In this document: positions 1 to 12,800 of the stretch, piece by piece | Position numbering within the stretch: position 1 is the first letter of the stretch | Layout of the letters: each line of letters opens with the position of its first letter | DNA from: Dichomitus squalens LYAD-421 SS1 | Lineage: Eukaryota; Basidiomycota; Agaricomycetes; Polyporales; Polyporaceae | Direction of reading: 5' to 3' | DNA: 64,000 bases | Assembly (NCBI RefSeq): GCF_000275845.1 | Contig: NW_006766884.1 | Coordinates: 1-64,000 of the forward strand | Made by a program: the position numbers and the translations under genes | Notes under the pieces: model-generated | Told to the model about the DNA's origin: nothing | What the model saw: only the letters and a program-made list of their open reading frames with translations | Database searches by the model: none

Positions 1-177
1 TGGGAGCCTGTACGGAATGTCAAATACGTGAAGGAGCTACTCGATGAGTTCCATGCACTCCATCCAAACGCACCGCAACCAATCGCTCTCAACAACCCAC
101 GACCAGTCGCCCGGGAGTTTCAACGCAATATCTGGTTTGAACGCTTCGCAGGAGCTCAGATCTTGAAGAGGGGGTAG
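1..177 (+). mobile_element. 3' end of a Ty3/Gypsy chromovirus polyprotein (truncated by window edge)
   Basis: Reading from base 1, 58 codons run open to a TAG at 175-177. The peptide begins WEPVRNVKYVKELLDEFH, the C-terminal half of the chromodomain found at the end of chromovirus integrases (consensus WEP..N...A.ELV.EFH). A short basic tail ending LKRG follows. In chromoviruses this domain guides integration to particular chromatin. The stop codon lies in a purine-rich tract directly before the LTR, which is the standard order integrase, polypurine tract, 3' LTR. Protease, reverse transcriptase, RNase H and the integrase core would lie upstream of the window. Nothing visible shows whether the element is intact. 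Confidence 0.8.
161..177 (+). other. Polypurine tract of the Gypsy element
   Basis: The run TTGAAGAGGGGGTAG sits immediately 5' of the LTR start TGTCACAG and overlaps the polyprotein stop codon. A purine-rich tract in this position primes plus-strand DNA synthesis in LTR retrotransposons. The assignment rests on position and composition only. Confidence 0.65.
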
Positions 178-743
178 TGTCACAGTTTTCTCGTGCCACG
201 TGACCTGGGGGTCATGTGTACGGGGACAGACGCTCACCTTGACCACGGACAACTCGTATCGGAAAGTGGAGGGGCCAGGATCGAACCCCAGACCTCGTAA
301 CGGCCAGGAGCGCCCATCCTCACTCACAAGCAGGTGACTGATGTGACAGCAGGAGCGCTTACTCATGGGAAGTGTCCGGACTCGGCACGACTCAGGTATT
401 AGTCGTAAGGTCACCATGAGGCAGGTCATAGGGTAGGACATGAGGCAGAGAACTCTGACCAAACGATGGTCAATAGGTACCTGGTCTGTGCACCGTTGTA
501 TTAGTATATATAGTAGGAGGTCTGAGGCAGGGAACCTCAGACTTGATCTTCTCGTTGATCCCCCATCTCCTTTGTAGGTAGCTAGCAGCCCTACCTCTTC
601 ACTGCCCCTTCTAGTCTAGGGAATCTACTTGCTTACCTCATCTCTTGCTGTGTCACTTGTGGTTGCTTCGCTCCCCAGCACCAACCCCTTCACAAGTAAG
701 CTTGTCTTTGTTTATCTGGTGGCACAGCTCGTTGGCTGTGACA
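178..743 (+). mobile_element. 3' LTR of the Gypsy element
   Basis: The 566-bp segment starts TGTCACAG and ends CTGTGACA, a perfect 8-bp terminal inverted repeat of the TG...CA type, directly after the polypurine tract. A TATA-like run (about 505-512) is followed by an 8-bp perfect hairpin: stem 520-527 with 535-542, loop 528-534. This would fall near the start of the R region. The 5' LTR and the 5' target-site copy are outside the window, so LTR identity, age and target duplication cannot be judged. The 3' boundary is chosen from the inverted repeat; an internal TGTGACAG near 342 is an alternative landmark. Confidence 0.7.
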
Positions 744-2446
744 CCCGTGTGCTATCAGACTGGGGTCCACTTCTGAACCCGTCGAACCCTTGTGCTACGC
801 TGCTCACCTACTCGCTCAACTGGCCTATGGAGGAAGCTCGTGCAAAGCCAGGGAGGGATGAGGTCACTAGGTGCACAGATCACTTGTTGAACGCAGGAAG
901 AGTGAGTCCCATTTCACTCACGCCAACCTGTGTGTTATAGAGTCTTCCTATGTAATTTGCAGATGCCGGTGCCCCCTAATGGCGCCTCTCCAGCTGCGCT
1001 TCGAGGTATATATTCAGCCTTCTGTAGTTGCTACAGTCGCTGATACTCATTCATCTTGACATGACAGCCTATATGGCGAGGATGCTCGTCTTCCCGTCTA
1101 TGCTGACCGTGGCACATGACAACTCTCAGCCCTTCGAGGAGTACTTGAGCAGATGTGGTCTTCAGAGTGCGCTTGTGGAAAGCCAACTCCGGCGGAAGAC
1201 GAAGCATACAATCCATCCTCCGGTAAGTCTCAACGCTTGTTGACGAGTGTCAGTCGTAGTCACACAAAGTTATCCACAATGTAGCGACTTTGCGTGCCTC
1301 TCGACGCCGAACGCAGCGCATTGCCGGTATTCCTGGACAACGAAAGCTGGTACTTTTGGGTAATAAATGTGTGGTCGCTCAGAGTACTCATATCTGATGA
1401 GTTTCCTCTTCCATTCCGCCAGACGAGTGTGAGCGGATGTAGCTGGACAGAATGTTTCTTGGAGTTCTCTCTTCGCTAGGCCTCGGTTTCTGGCGACGGA
1501 CAGTGGGTTGGTGCTGCGGCGCACGAAAGATAATGGAGCGCCACAGATGTATAGACGTTGATCAAGTTCGGTAGTGAAGTAGACTGCGTTGATGTATTTC
1601 AGGTGTACTCCAAACAGGAAGTCTTTCTTGATATCATCGAGCAGCGTTGGAGGCGGTACGAGCAACCACTAAGCCATATATTAGTAATGAGGTCCATCCG
1701 ACAGCAATCCGTGCGGTAGTCGAAACAATTCATCCCCTTACACTAGACACCTACGCGCCCACCAGCGATCAGAGAGCGTCTTGTTACGACCCGCATTGTA
1801 TGGCAGTACGGTCAAGTTGAGGTGTTGAGTGATATAACACAAAATGTTCACTTTACCTTTACGCAACTTCTTCATGATCGCTTGCTGGACGGACGATTAC
1901 AGCGCTGAGCTTCGCGCCTTCCCAGCATGTCATCCGATTGTCCGCTGTCTCACAGTCTCTTAACGTCCCCTAACTGTCGTCTCTAACTCGTTACTTTCAT
2001 ATCTGCGATACGTCAGCAGAATGGTCAGGCAACGCGTGCATCCTACGGCCACCACCTGGTGCGGACCATGTCTTCACCACAGCCTGCCTTTCTGACTCAT
2101 TTTCTCCACAACAACCGCAGACTCGACACCTCCCGGCCTTCGTTTCGCCCATGGAATTTCCACGCTTCTCTGTCTGGGTTTGCCTTGAACCCCGTAGCCA
2201 TTGCACCCAGAATTACCTACAATGAAGACGTCGCTTCTCGACGATTTCTCGGAATGGCAGACGAAGTGCATCCCATGACTGCCGCATGACCTCTCGACTT
2301 TATGTACAAGGGACCTCACGCGCATCCCCCACCCGGTATAAGAATACACACGGTGAGAGTCGACTTCACAAGGCATTTGCCCCCCACCCTCAGCGGCGAC
2401 GCCAACACTTCGACTCCACCACAGGACACATCTGCGCGCAGAGCAA
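744..2446. other. Intergenic: LTR flank to SDR gene
   Basis: There is no open frame with recognisable protein similarity or a consistent splice pattern here. Short ORFs on both strands lack codon bias. The segment may contain degraded transposon flank. The last 100 bases before the SDR start are C-rich, as is common for fungal 5' leaders. Confidence 0.4.
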
Positions 2447-4344
2447 ATGCATACCATGACATCGAGACTCGGCCTCTCCGTTCTCAAACGCGCAAACCCT
2501 ATCGCAAACTCTCGTTTGACTAAGGCAAGCTTTTCGAGCACAGCAAGGACCTTTGACGGGGCGCGTGGACGTGAAACAGGCCCCCTGCCTCCTTATGGCC
2601 CCGTTGGCGTTGCCAAAGCCCTAGAAGCGCCTCCTGACGCTCGTACGTACCCGCATACTTCCGTATGGCACTATGTCCGACCTTTGACCGCTTCTAGCTG
2701 CGAAGCCTACGCTCTTGACAAACGAATTCTCTCTCGCCGACCGCGTCGCGTTGGTCTCAGGCGGGAACCGCGGCCTAGGGCTGGAGATGGCCCTCGCGCT
2801 CATCGAGGCCGGCGCACGCGCGGTGTACTGCGTGGACCTCCCCAGGCAGCCGGGCGAAGAATGGACGAAAGTGCGGGACTACGCGGCCCGTCTCGAGGGC
2901 CTCCCGAGCGAGGGCCGCCTCGAGTACATGAGCGCGGACGTGCGCGACCAGGAGGCCGTGTGGAAGCTGGGCGAGACGATCGGGAACAGGGAGGGCCGGG
3001 TGGACGCGTGCGTCGCAGCGGCGGGTGTGCTGAAGAGCCACACCGACTGCTTGACGTACCCGGCGAAGCAGTTCCAGGAGGTCAGTCATTTAGACGTCAG
3101 ACCGCTTCCGTTTATCTTGGCGTTGCGTCGCGCGCCCCGCGGGCATGCTGTCTGTTCACAAGCGGGGCGTGACACCGCTGCGCGGTGCGAGGACCTTCGC
3201 TCACACCCCGCTGCCCGGACCGAGTGGCGGGCTGCAGAACGGATGGATGACTGCAACAGATGCGCGGTTAATCACCTGGGCGGCCTATGTGGTGGCCACG
3301 TCTTCTTGCAACATATCTGTCTATCGTGTCCTTCTCTGTGTGGCCTGATCGCTGACGCGTCTTGCGTTTCACTATTGCGCAGGTGATGGATGTGAACGTA
3401 AACGGCGTGTTGTTCACTGCGCAAGCCGCAGGTCAACAGATGGCACGCTTCGGGAACGGAGGGAGTATCATCCTCGTCGCGAGTATGTCCGGTAGCATTA
3501 CCAACAAGGTACGTCGGATTCCTTTGTGACAAGTCGACTGTTGCTGCGGAGCTCGACGATCTGCGTCAACAATGTGGATATTCTTGTGCGCGGACGGCTG
3601 CAGACGATGCCTCCGCGCTCCGCGACGCTGGCTGACTGCGCGCGCTCCTGTACATATGCATCACTGACGCTCTGCTCTCCCTCCTGGGGCCATGTCACAC
3701 ACATGCGTTTCATTCGTACAGGACCACGCCTGGGTATCATACAACACGTCCAAGTCGGCCGTGCTGCAAATGGCGCGCAGCATGGCCTGCGAGCTCGGTC
3801 CCAAGCGCATACGCGTCAACACGCTCAGCCCAGGGCACATCTACACAAAGTACGTCACCGCTTGCGCCGGCTCGCGTACCGATCTCTCGGGCCGCGTCGT
3901 TGTCATCCCCGAAGTTCGCTGTCCCCGATGCCTGTTTCGCATGATACTCGCGAGAGCGGGTCGTGTACGCGGACCGACGTGTTGCAGGAACGCCGAGCGG
4001 GCGGGCGGCGGACGCGTACGGGCGCACGCCCTGCCAAGTAAGGAAATTAGCGAAGACTGTTGACTGACGACGTTCGCACCCTTCCAGCATGACCGCAGCA
4101 TACCTTGATACGCAGCCGCACCTCCTCGATAAATGGGCGAGCCTGAACCCCCTCGGGCGGATCGGGCGCCCCGACGAGCTGCGAGGCGTCGTGGCCTGGC
4201 TCGCCAGCGACGCGAGCACGTTCTGTACGGGAAGCGAGTGCGTGCCTTTTTCACTTCACGCTTCAAACTTCGTCGGCGATAGCTGACGGGTCCGGCGTGT
4301 GGATCTGCAGCATTCTCGTGAGCGGCGGACATCATGCATGGTGA
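2447..4344 (+). CDS. Short-chain dehydrogenase/reductase (SDR), possibly mitochondrial
   Basis: Exons 2447-2642, 2698-3080, 3383-3508, 3722-3849, 4088-4237 and 4311-4344 give 338 aa. The NAD(P)-binding glycine motif SGGNRGLG, the segment VAAAG (in place of the usual NNAG), a Ser in the SMSGS strand and YNTSK (the catalytic YxxxK) occur in classical SDR order. The C-terminus GSDILVSGGHHAW is typical of fungal sorbose or arabinitol-type polyol dehydrogenases. The substrate cannot be read from sequence. An N-terminal extension of about 85 aa, basic and Ser/Arg-rich, looks like a mitochondrial presequence. A second in-frame ATG at 2456 would shorten the protein by three residues. Three introns (302, 213 and 238 nt) are several times longer than others in the window, yet the protein is colinear with the family across them, so no exon is missing. 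Confidence 0.85.
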
Positions 4345-5575
4345 CATGACAGTTACGCCACGAGCGCTATTCTGTGGGTGTCTGATGGGTGGTGCGAGCA
4401 GAGGCTTCCGAGTACACGACTTGTGGGACTTGAGGTATTTTGGGAGACTGGCCGACGGTTAGGTTGTCTGTGTACGATAGCGCGTCATCGATATGAGTGG
4501 CCCGCCGCCACCGAGGAGAACGCTATGCGACTGGCAGGGCGGGAAGGTGGAACATCTGACATGTGTGTGGTCCGAGGCGGTCCGTACAGCGGGGGGAACG
4601 CGTCTTCGAAAACGACAGCGACCACATAAATAGCGCGCGAGCTTCCCATGTGTATTGTGTGCGGAAGGACGGGGCCCAATGGGCGGGGGACTGATGCGCG
4701 TTAAGGGACGGTCATTCTTGCGATTCCCAGTGGGAAGGTACGCGGGGACGCCGGCGGGAGGGCAGTCGGGTTCGCGAGGGGAGGACATATATAGCCACAA
4801 ATGAGTACACACAGACTCAGAACGCAGAGAAACGGAGGTTGCGGGGGGTGATAATGCGTCTATTGCTGGGTACATAGGCGGTGTAGGTGCGTGTGCAAGC
4901 GCGGGTCATTGATGCTCTGTGGAACGCTGGCTGGCAAGGACAAGATCCCCGAGAAGACACCGACGGGAAGGGGACGTTCTGGGGGGCCAGTAGGGCGCGG
5001 AGGAGGGGGAGGGCATGTGTAGGAAGAGCGGACACGCTGATGGCGTGAGTACATAGGAAGGCCGGCACACGATAGCTCGAGGGACGGGCACAGGGCAAGC
5101 GCAGACGTTCGCCAGCTCCTCGGCGATCGAGTGCGTGGCTGCTGGGCGTGGGCGGGAGCAGGCAACGCGCAATTGCAGGCCGCGGCGGGGTCGACTGCGA
5201 CTGCGACTGCGACTGCGACTGCGACTGCGACTGCGACTGCGACGAGGCCGGGCTGAGCAGCAGCAAGAGCAGCCTGAGCAGGGCTCATCTTGAGAGCGGA
5301 CAGACTGTCGCCCGCCGACGGTGCCGCAGCGCTGTGACGCGCGTGACGGAGGTGACGATCGATCGAGATTGAACTGCGCAGCTGTCGAGACTGCGGAGTG
5401 CGCAGGCGTCCCAACTTTGCAATTGGCTGAGAGCGGATCCCGCTAGCCCTCACTGCGCATCGCAGCACCCACTCTCTCGCTCCTTCCTCCGTTCAACCCT
5501 TCTCTCCCCACTACTTCCATCTCCTCCTTATTTTCGGGCGTCGACGCGCTCCATAATATCCCTCGTTCTCCAGCC
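4345..5575. other. Intergenic between SDR and SMG6-like genes
   Basis: No supported gene is seen. Contents are the SDR 3' flank, a hexanucleotide microsatellite at 5192-5243 and a C/T-rich leader just before the ATG at 5576. Long minus-strand ORFs around 4817-5468 pass through the microsatellite, are Ser/Gln or Val/Ala repeats there, and show no family motif. Confidence 0.5.
5192..5243. repeat. (CGACTG)n microsatellite
   Basis: About 8.7 uninterrupted copies of a 6-bp unit (52 bp) lie in the intergenic region about 330 bp upstream of the SMG6-like start codon. Being a multiple of three, it is open in every frame and creates spurious Ser-Gln or Asp-Cys repeat ORFs. Confidence 0.95.
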
Positions 5576-8500
5576 ATGCAGGAGCCCACTCACACAAAAA
5601 TCGCAACAGCCTCCAGGAAGGGCAAGGAGAGAGAGGGCGCACAGCCAGATATTGCAGACAGGATTATCGCCCTCAGGCGCAAGCAAGCGTACGTACCCGC
5701 TCCTCCTCCTCGTATCCGAACATACTCACCTCCTCCATGCATCTCAGTACCGCGGCTCCCCGCGAAAGACCAGACCGGCCTTCACAACCTTCCACTTCCT
5801 CCCCGAGATTGTCCACCGCGCGTCCATCCTCGCCACGAAAGTCGTATGCGCCTCCCGTTTCACATCCAAACATCATTGTGTCGGAGGCGTCCCCATCGCA
5901 CATGGAAGCCGACGCAGACGACTTCTCGCGTCGCCTCAAGATCTCGCCTCATTCCCCCCGTGCTGCGCATGCGCGACCTGCTGCGAACGGCAGTCCCGGT
6001 AAACTATACAACCCCAACTCGGATCCCATCCGCCGCCCCGTCATCTCCGCCGAGCCAGACGCAATGTCGGACGCCGCTTCCTCCTCACATTCCCCGCGCG
6101 CGATGCCCTCAAGAGCTCAGCAACCCGCGCAGACTTCGAGAGGCGCTCCCGACTCTCATCGACAACTCTTCGACCCGCGCAAGCACGACGCAGTGCTCTT
6201 CTCGGCTCAGAACCGACATCATGCCCCGAGCGCGCCCCCCACCAACTCTCCCAACGCTGGACGTCCCACGCCCACGCCCAAGTCCTCCGGCGACTGGGTG
6301 TCCGCCTCTTCGACATCATCGGCATCTTATGCGCAGTCGACGATCTCCTCCAACTTCACCCTATCCTCCGCCACCGACTCCTCGTCGGCCTCCTCCGCTC
6401 TCTTCGATTCCTCCAATCCCGCCGGTCGGAGGTCCGAAGACAGCGCCTCCAGCGCGAACGCCTTCTCGCGCAAGCTCAAGGAGGTGTACCGCACAATCAG
6501 CGGCCTGGAGAGCAAGCTCCTCGGGAATGACCGTGATCGGGAGCGCGGAGATGACGGCGAGCGCGCAGCGCAGCGAGGGGTCTTGATCAAGGGGCGCCCT
6601 GCGAACTCCGGGGCCGCGCGAGACGCCACGGACGAGGAGGGCGAGTCTGAGCGTTGGCGGAAGCTCGTAGCCGGGCACCAGCAGTACGTTTCTCGTGCTC
6701 TGTCGTTTTGTGCGGGGCGCCGATATCTGATTCTCGTTCATTAGACTGGCGGAGAGCATACGCGAGATGCTAGCTCTGACTTTGGCGCCCACGGTCCCCG
6801 CATCTCTGAAGAACATTCCGCAGAAGTACAATCTCATCATCCGTTTGTGGTCGCATGCGTTTTATCATCTGCTCGAATCCCTTCGCCATGCGGCACGTCC
6901 CCCGACCAGTTCGTTGGTCGCGTTGGAGTATCTGCAAGTAAGTCCTGTGCAAGCTCTGTCGCACAGCATTCATTGACTTTGTGTACATAGCAATTCCTCA
7001 ATTATGCGTACGTCTTTTACGGTGGTCTCATCGAGGAGAGGAACTTCGCGCAATATCGCAGCGCTTTCTTGGAAGCGTTGGGCGATCTTTCCAGGTACTG
7101 GATGGCCGTGAGCGCGCTGCTTGAAGGGACGCACACTTCGAGCAACACCCTCACGGCGTCTGCCGTCGCGACGAACAATCTTCTCTCATCGAACACCCCC
7201 CGTCCGTCATCGCCCAACCCCCCCGCTACCGATCTGCCATCCGCTGCGGTCTCGCCCACGCCAGCACGCATCGACGACAGCCCGCAATCTTCGGAAGCCG
7301 AGATGCCTCTCGGGGCTGACGCCGTCGCAGGTGCTGCGGCAGCCCACATGCACAATATTCCTAGCGTAGGGCAGGAGGCCGCGCGCCTCATGGAACTCGA
7401 TTCTGACAAGGAACGCTGGCGTCAAGTCGCGAAGGACTGGTTCGCGCGCGGGCTCGCCATCACGCCGAACTCGGGCAAACTGCAGCACCATCTCGGACTG
7501 CTGTGCCGCGATAAGGACGGCACGGACGAGGAGCTCCGCGGGGTGTACCACTTCGTCAAGAGGTTCGTGGTCCTGCTTCTCAGCTTCCCAGCGTCGACTT
7601 TGACTCTGGCTGACACGCGCTACTCATAGCATGGTCGCTTTCCACCCGTTCTCTACTGCGCGCGAATCCGTGCTCGCGATGTGGTCTCCGGCAGCGCAGG
7701 CCCGGCGCCAGGCGCCTGACGCGCGTCTCACGGAGCTCTTCGTCCTCCTGCACGGGATGCTGTTCACCAACATCCAGCTCGACGACTTCAAGCGCGTTCT
7801 GGAGCGCTTCCAAGAGAAGCTCGAGATCGGAGGTGAGCACCGCGTCTCGATTTTCTTCGTGCCAGCGCTCAATTGCTCACTTCTTCTGTCGCAGATGGCG
7901 AGCAGGTCGAAGAGCGCGAGTGGATCATGATGGCCCTGATCAACATCGGGTCTCTGCTCGAATACGGCCGCCAGACCGCCGTGCTGCGTCGCGTCTCGGG
8001 CATCGAGACCCGTAGCGTCGGTGGTCCCAGCCTCAGCCCCACCCTCCCGACTGGAGTCACCGCGGGCAGGATAAAGGTCCTCATGGCCAAGCGTCTCGAC
8101 GGCGACACCTCCCGCATGGACATCGACGACGAGGACGGCGAAGGCAGGCAGGGCGCGAGCGAGACCCCCGACGGCTCGACCCCGACCGCGCAGGAGCCAG
8201 AGCTCCCCGCCACGCTCAAGCACGCGATGCAGTTGACGTTCATGATGCTCTCGCACACGCTCCGTCATCCCTTGCGCCGCCCGAGCGAGTACGCGACCCC
8301 GACGCTCAACCCCTACAACACGATCATGCTCACCTTCCTCGCGACCGTCCTCCGCGAGCCGTCCGCCCGCTCCGCGCTCGAGCGCTCGATCCCGTGGGAG
8401 GAGCTCGCGGCGTTCCTGACGACGATCCCCCGGCGCGACGTCCTGCGCGAGCACCAGAAGGCGAGCGCGGAGAGCGGCCTCCTGCTCACGAGCGGGTGCA

Positions 8501-9804
8501 CGCCCCTCCCGGAGGACTGGTGCGTGCGCGGGATGGGCTGGGGCGGCAAGAAGGTCTTCGAGCGCGGGTTCTGGACGAAGGACGCCGACGCGGCCGGGGA
8601 GGAGCGCAACGTCGAGGTCGAGGTGCTCGACCGCGTGGAGGCGCCCGAGTCCGCGATGGAGGACGTGATGGAGGACGACGGCGACGAGCGCCGGGCGAGC
8701 GACCAGTCGCCCGAGAAGCGGCGCTGGGTCCGCCTCGCCCGCGCGGGCTTGCGTATCGCGCGCGACGTGCACGGCTTCAAGTTTGCGCCCGCTTCGCCTG
8801 CGGAGGGCCGGCCGGCGTGGAAGGTCGAGGGCGCGCTCGCGGATAAGGTCGCTCGGTGGAAGGAGGAGAAGCGTATCGAGCGCGAGGCCGAGGCGCAGCG
8901 GCTGCGGGGGACTCGGTGGGAGGACGACTCGATGGAGGTGGACGACGACGAGGATATGCGCGTAGACGGCGAGTCGACTGAGGACGAGGGGGACTCGGAG
9001 GAGATTCGCAAGCTCAAGGTGAGTGCTCGGGTTCCCAGCGCTTCGGTAATGACGCGGGGGGATGCTGACGATAGCTTTGTCCTTGCCCTTGCCCACCTCA
9101 GGCGCGCAGGCAGTATCTGCAGACGCTCCTCGAGACCGGCCAGCGCGAGCCGCGTCGACGCCCGCGTGGCCCTCGCAAGGCGGACGCTGGTCGCCCATCG
9201 CTTCGACTGGTCCCTGGCTACTCCGTGCTCGTGGTCGACACGAACATCTTGCTCTCGTCGCTAGCCGAGTTCTCCGCGCTCGTCGAGTCAGGCCGCTGGA
9301 CCGTGGTCGTCCCGCTGCCGGTGATTATGGAGCTCGATAGCCAGGCTCACGGCAACGCGACGCCACTAGGGCAAGCCGCCGCGGCCGCGCTCAAGTATAT
9401 CACCGCCAGCATCCGCACTCACTCCGCGTCGCTCAAGGTGCAGACGTCGCGCGGCAACTACCTGACCAATCTCAACGTCCGGACGGAGCAAGTCGACTTT
9501 TCGAGCAACACTTGGGAGCGCAACATGGACGATCTGATCCTGCGCGCGGCGCTTTGGCAGGACGAGCACTGGGCCGATCGCTCTTCGATGCTCAAGGCTG
9601 ACGCGACCAAGGATACGGCAGGCGCAGCCAAGGTCGTGTTGCTCAGCTTCGATCGTCTGCGTGAGTATATTCCTCGGATCGTTTACGAAGAACCTTAGAG
9701 TCTAACGCCACTTCACAACTCTAGTGCGCCTCAAAGCCCGCTCGAGACAGCTGGACGCCGCGAGCGAGCAGGAGCTCGCGGCTATCCTCGCTCACGGTAC
9801 ATAA
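5576..9804 (+). CDS. SMG6/EST1-like protein with C-terminal PIN nuclease domain
   Basis: Exons 5576-5688, 5748-6683, 6745-6937, 6991-7562, 7630-7832, 7895-9018, 9102-9660 and 9725-9804 encode 1259 aa. After a Ser/Pro-rich disordered N-terminus (about 1-330) comes the EST1 TPR-like region, with segments such as NIPQKYNLIIRLWSHAFYHL and FLNYAYVFYGGLIEE, followed by the helical DNA/RNA-binding region. An acidic, Arg-rich linker precedes a PIN domain (about 1086-1240). Acidic metal-binding residues are kept: VVDTN (D1093), MELD, NMDD and SFDR. Family knowledge: SMG6 cuts mRNA near premature stop codons in nonsense-mediated decay, and EST1 relatives act at telomeres. Retention of the acidic residues argues for an active nuclease. 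The 81-residue Pro/Ser segment is poorly conserved, so exon 2 rests mostly on frame continuity. Confidence 0.88.
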
Positions 9805-12800
9805 CGTAACCTTGTTGCGTACAATCGACCTCCTGAGACCGGGCTCATCGACCCAGTTTCACACATACCAATCATATGGCTGCCCTGCACAACGGCGCGG
9901 CACTTTCGTCCGGCGAGCTTGGCTTCCGCGCCGGTTTCGCCCCGCCTCCGAATTCGTGAGGCCTTTGGCGCCCGCTCGCAGGTCTGGAAGCAGTTTCACG
10001 CCCGTGGGCGACATCGGGTGCGACTCGCTCTACGCTCAGGCGTCATGCAATGGCGCCTGTGTGTTTCTGATGGACTCTGTGGTTTGTGAGGCGGAGCGGC
10101 TCCGAGCCTATCATTTCACTTGTTTGCCTCCCCCCCTTTGCTCATCTTCCGTCTCCCCCTCTCCCTCTCCTTTTCTGTTCCTTTCGCATGGTCGTCCACT
10201 CTCTCGCTGTATCAGAAATCAACGTCCATTATCTCGCATATGTTATTTATCCGTACTACGCAATAGCTTTGGTCGCATCGTTCCGGTTTCTCATCGCATT
10301 CTTTCGATAACATAGCCCATGCAATACCCCAGGCCATACCACCAACCAACCCCGTCGGCGTCCGTGTCGCATCCGGTCCTTTCTTCCATATACTCCTGTC
10401 TCCGTGTTTTTACCATCCCTTCGTGTTGTCATATTCTCTGTATCAGCATGTCTACTACTCATAATCAAAATCTGTCTGTCTGTGTGGAAGTTTCTCCTAT
10501 TTTTTTCCACGCGTTCTGTGCAACTCATCGTTGCGACCTGCTTATCGAGCTGTTTGTTGTATAGACGACATATTCGAAGCCGACAACGCGATTTGCACAC
10601 TTGCGTGGCTAATGGTTCTCATGTTGCCAGCACAGATAGAGATCTGCGATTAGTCGACGTTGGGGGAAAGCTGTGTAGTCGCCCAAACCTTGATCGGGTC
10701 GGGCGCCTGCAGCCTTGTTCATCACCGCTCTTCTGCAGAGCTACACCCCGTTCGCCCACTCACCATGAATACTTGTACCGAGACGACTGCGTCGCGCTAA
10801 CAACCAAGGAAGGGTTCCTATAGAAGGCGGCGTAACTCCGCAAGACGGAGCCACGCGGCTAATGCTTTGCGCTTAGGTTCGTCTCTCTTCAACTCGAGGT
10901 CGCTTCAACTTTGCTATCTCAGCAACTGTGCTTTTCTTGGATGCTACGATTAGCGTCTTGTGATCCATGGATCGCGCTGGCCTGTTTTTACGGTCCGTTA
11001 TCCACTCGCGCAGTATACGGACCCATCACGAGGCAAGATATAACGGAGACGGATAGGGAACCGTCACTCTAGGCGGCCGTCTCTTCCGAGTCCGTGGCAC
11101 GAGCGGGATGTACATTCTCGAGCTCTATCAGGTGCAATACGAGCGTGCAAATAATACGCGCCTTATGCCTGCTCCATGTATCAGTATCACGCAGAACCAA
11201 GTACGTCTCTTCGCCTATATTAGGCCTATCCATAGTTCTTCACTGACGTGGCGGCCTGTACCTCAGCATAATGTCTTCTGGTCCTGCCCTTGACAGAGTA
11301 TCTCAATCCTTACAAAATACGATGGAAACGCCTACCGGTCGCCAGGCGGTATCGTAGAAAGGTTCACACGAGCCATGTGTCCGACAAACACCGGTTTCTG
11401 ATACGTCGGACCCCGAGCTAGGTACGAGGACTAATCTACTATGGGCCAGTTCTAGACCTGCACTGTGCTCAGATACGCTCAGCCGTAAGCCAAATGCCCT
11501 CTCCTCCTGGCGGCTCGCGCATATACACTTGTGTACCGACATTGACCACCAGCGCATGCCTGATAACGGCGGCGATTCTGAGTACGAAGAGAAGTGCCGA
11601 TCCTACGGAGCACCAGGGAAGACCACAGGCCGGTCTCAACTCCGGCAGATCTGCCAATGACCGTGAGTTTGCTCTTCCGTACGATCTATCCATGAGTACT
11701 CACGTTCTCTATGTTCTGCATATTCTTTCCGCTTTCGGATCTTACGACAACAACTAGTCAACCGGGAGACGGCCCAACGCCACGGGTCTGGGATCTGCTC
11801 CCCGCCAATACACTTGTCTATCTCTGGTAATCTTTTCATACACACTGTCCGGCGTTGCAATCACCCGCAGGAGTCAAGTATGTCGACCCTTGTACGCGGC
11901 AATCGGTGCCTAGGGGGTTTTGGCAGGGGGCGTTTGCTCGATCAGGCCAAGGCGCATCGATGCCATACATTTAGCTCGATGAGAATATTCGACTCATATG
12001 CAATTACGACCCTTCACATCCGTCACAGAGGCGCGTCATTGAGATAGCTTTCTCACCCAAATACTCCGCAACAACGGCCCATGGCGCTTCATGGGCGCGC
12101 CGACGGTGTCGCAATACTCGCCAACATCATTCTATCACGAATTCAGTAATCATTCGAAGGATTTACCACACGGGTCTTCGTGAAATGGCCTTGACCAGTC
12201 AAATACTAGATAGGTCCTTCAACATGACATACAGCGAAATACATGCTCGGTACTGAGAGTCCTAAAGCAGATGATCTGTGTGCTCGAGGGCGACTGAAAC
12301 TGCAGCTGGTCACCCGTTAGCCAACATCTTGGCAGGACGATCCCGTGACTACGTATGCCCCTCCTTTGTCTGAGCAAGGCTCGCACGATGTGGAGAGAAT
12401 CGTCGTCAAGATGCTCCCCAGTTTACTTCGTGCATCGAGGGCCTATACTGACTAGTGAGTATCGCGAATTTCGGGGTTAAATGACATGTTCAACAAGATG
12501 TGAAGGGCGAACGATGTGTCGCACTAGCACCTCTTCGTCAGAGTTGTTGGCTCTGTGCATGCCGTACACGCAGCTCCACCATTGATCATGGCGAGTGCAT
12601 GCTCTGGCACGTTTGGGCTTCTAGATCCATAGCTTGGGCTGCTGCCGCTGGCCCTCTGTGGTATTTAAGTACATGAACTGTCTGCGACGTCGAGGTGAAT
12701 ATTGATGCTGTACATATGGGTTCCATGCGCTGAGATGAGTACAGGCCATCTTAGCCAGAGCTGTGGTGGACAATCCTGCGACATAAGGCTGCTTCCCAGC

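Noticed and set aside
228..312. tRNA-like B-box (GGTTCGATCC) on the minus strand inside the LTR
   Set aside because: T-arm pairing fails at two of five positions and no acceptor or anticodon arm of proper spacing can be formed.
4817..5468. Overlapping minus-strand ORFs rich in Ser-Gln or Val-Ala repeats
   Set aside because: They are created by the hexanucleotide microsatellite, which is open in all frames.
7624..9198. 524-codon ORF on the minus strand
   Set aside because: It lies entirely antisense to SMG6-like exons and arises from their strong GC-ending codon bias. It crosses real introns without splice logic and has low-complexity Arg/Glu/Val content.
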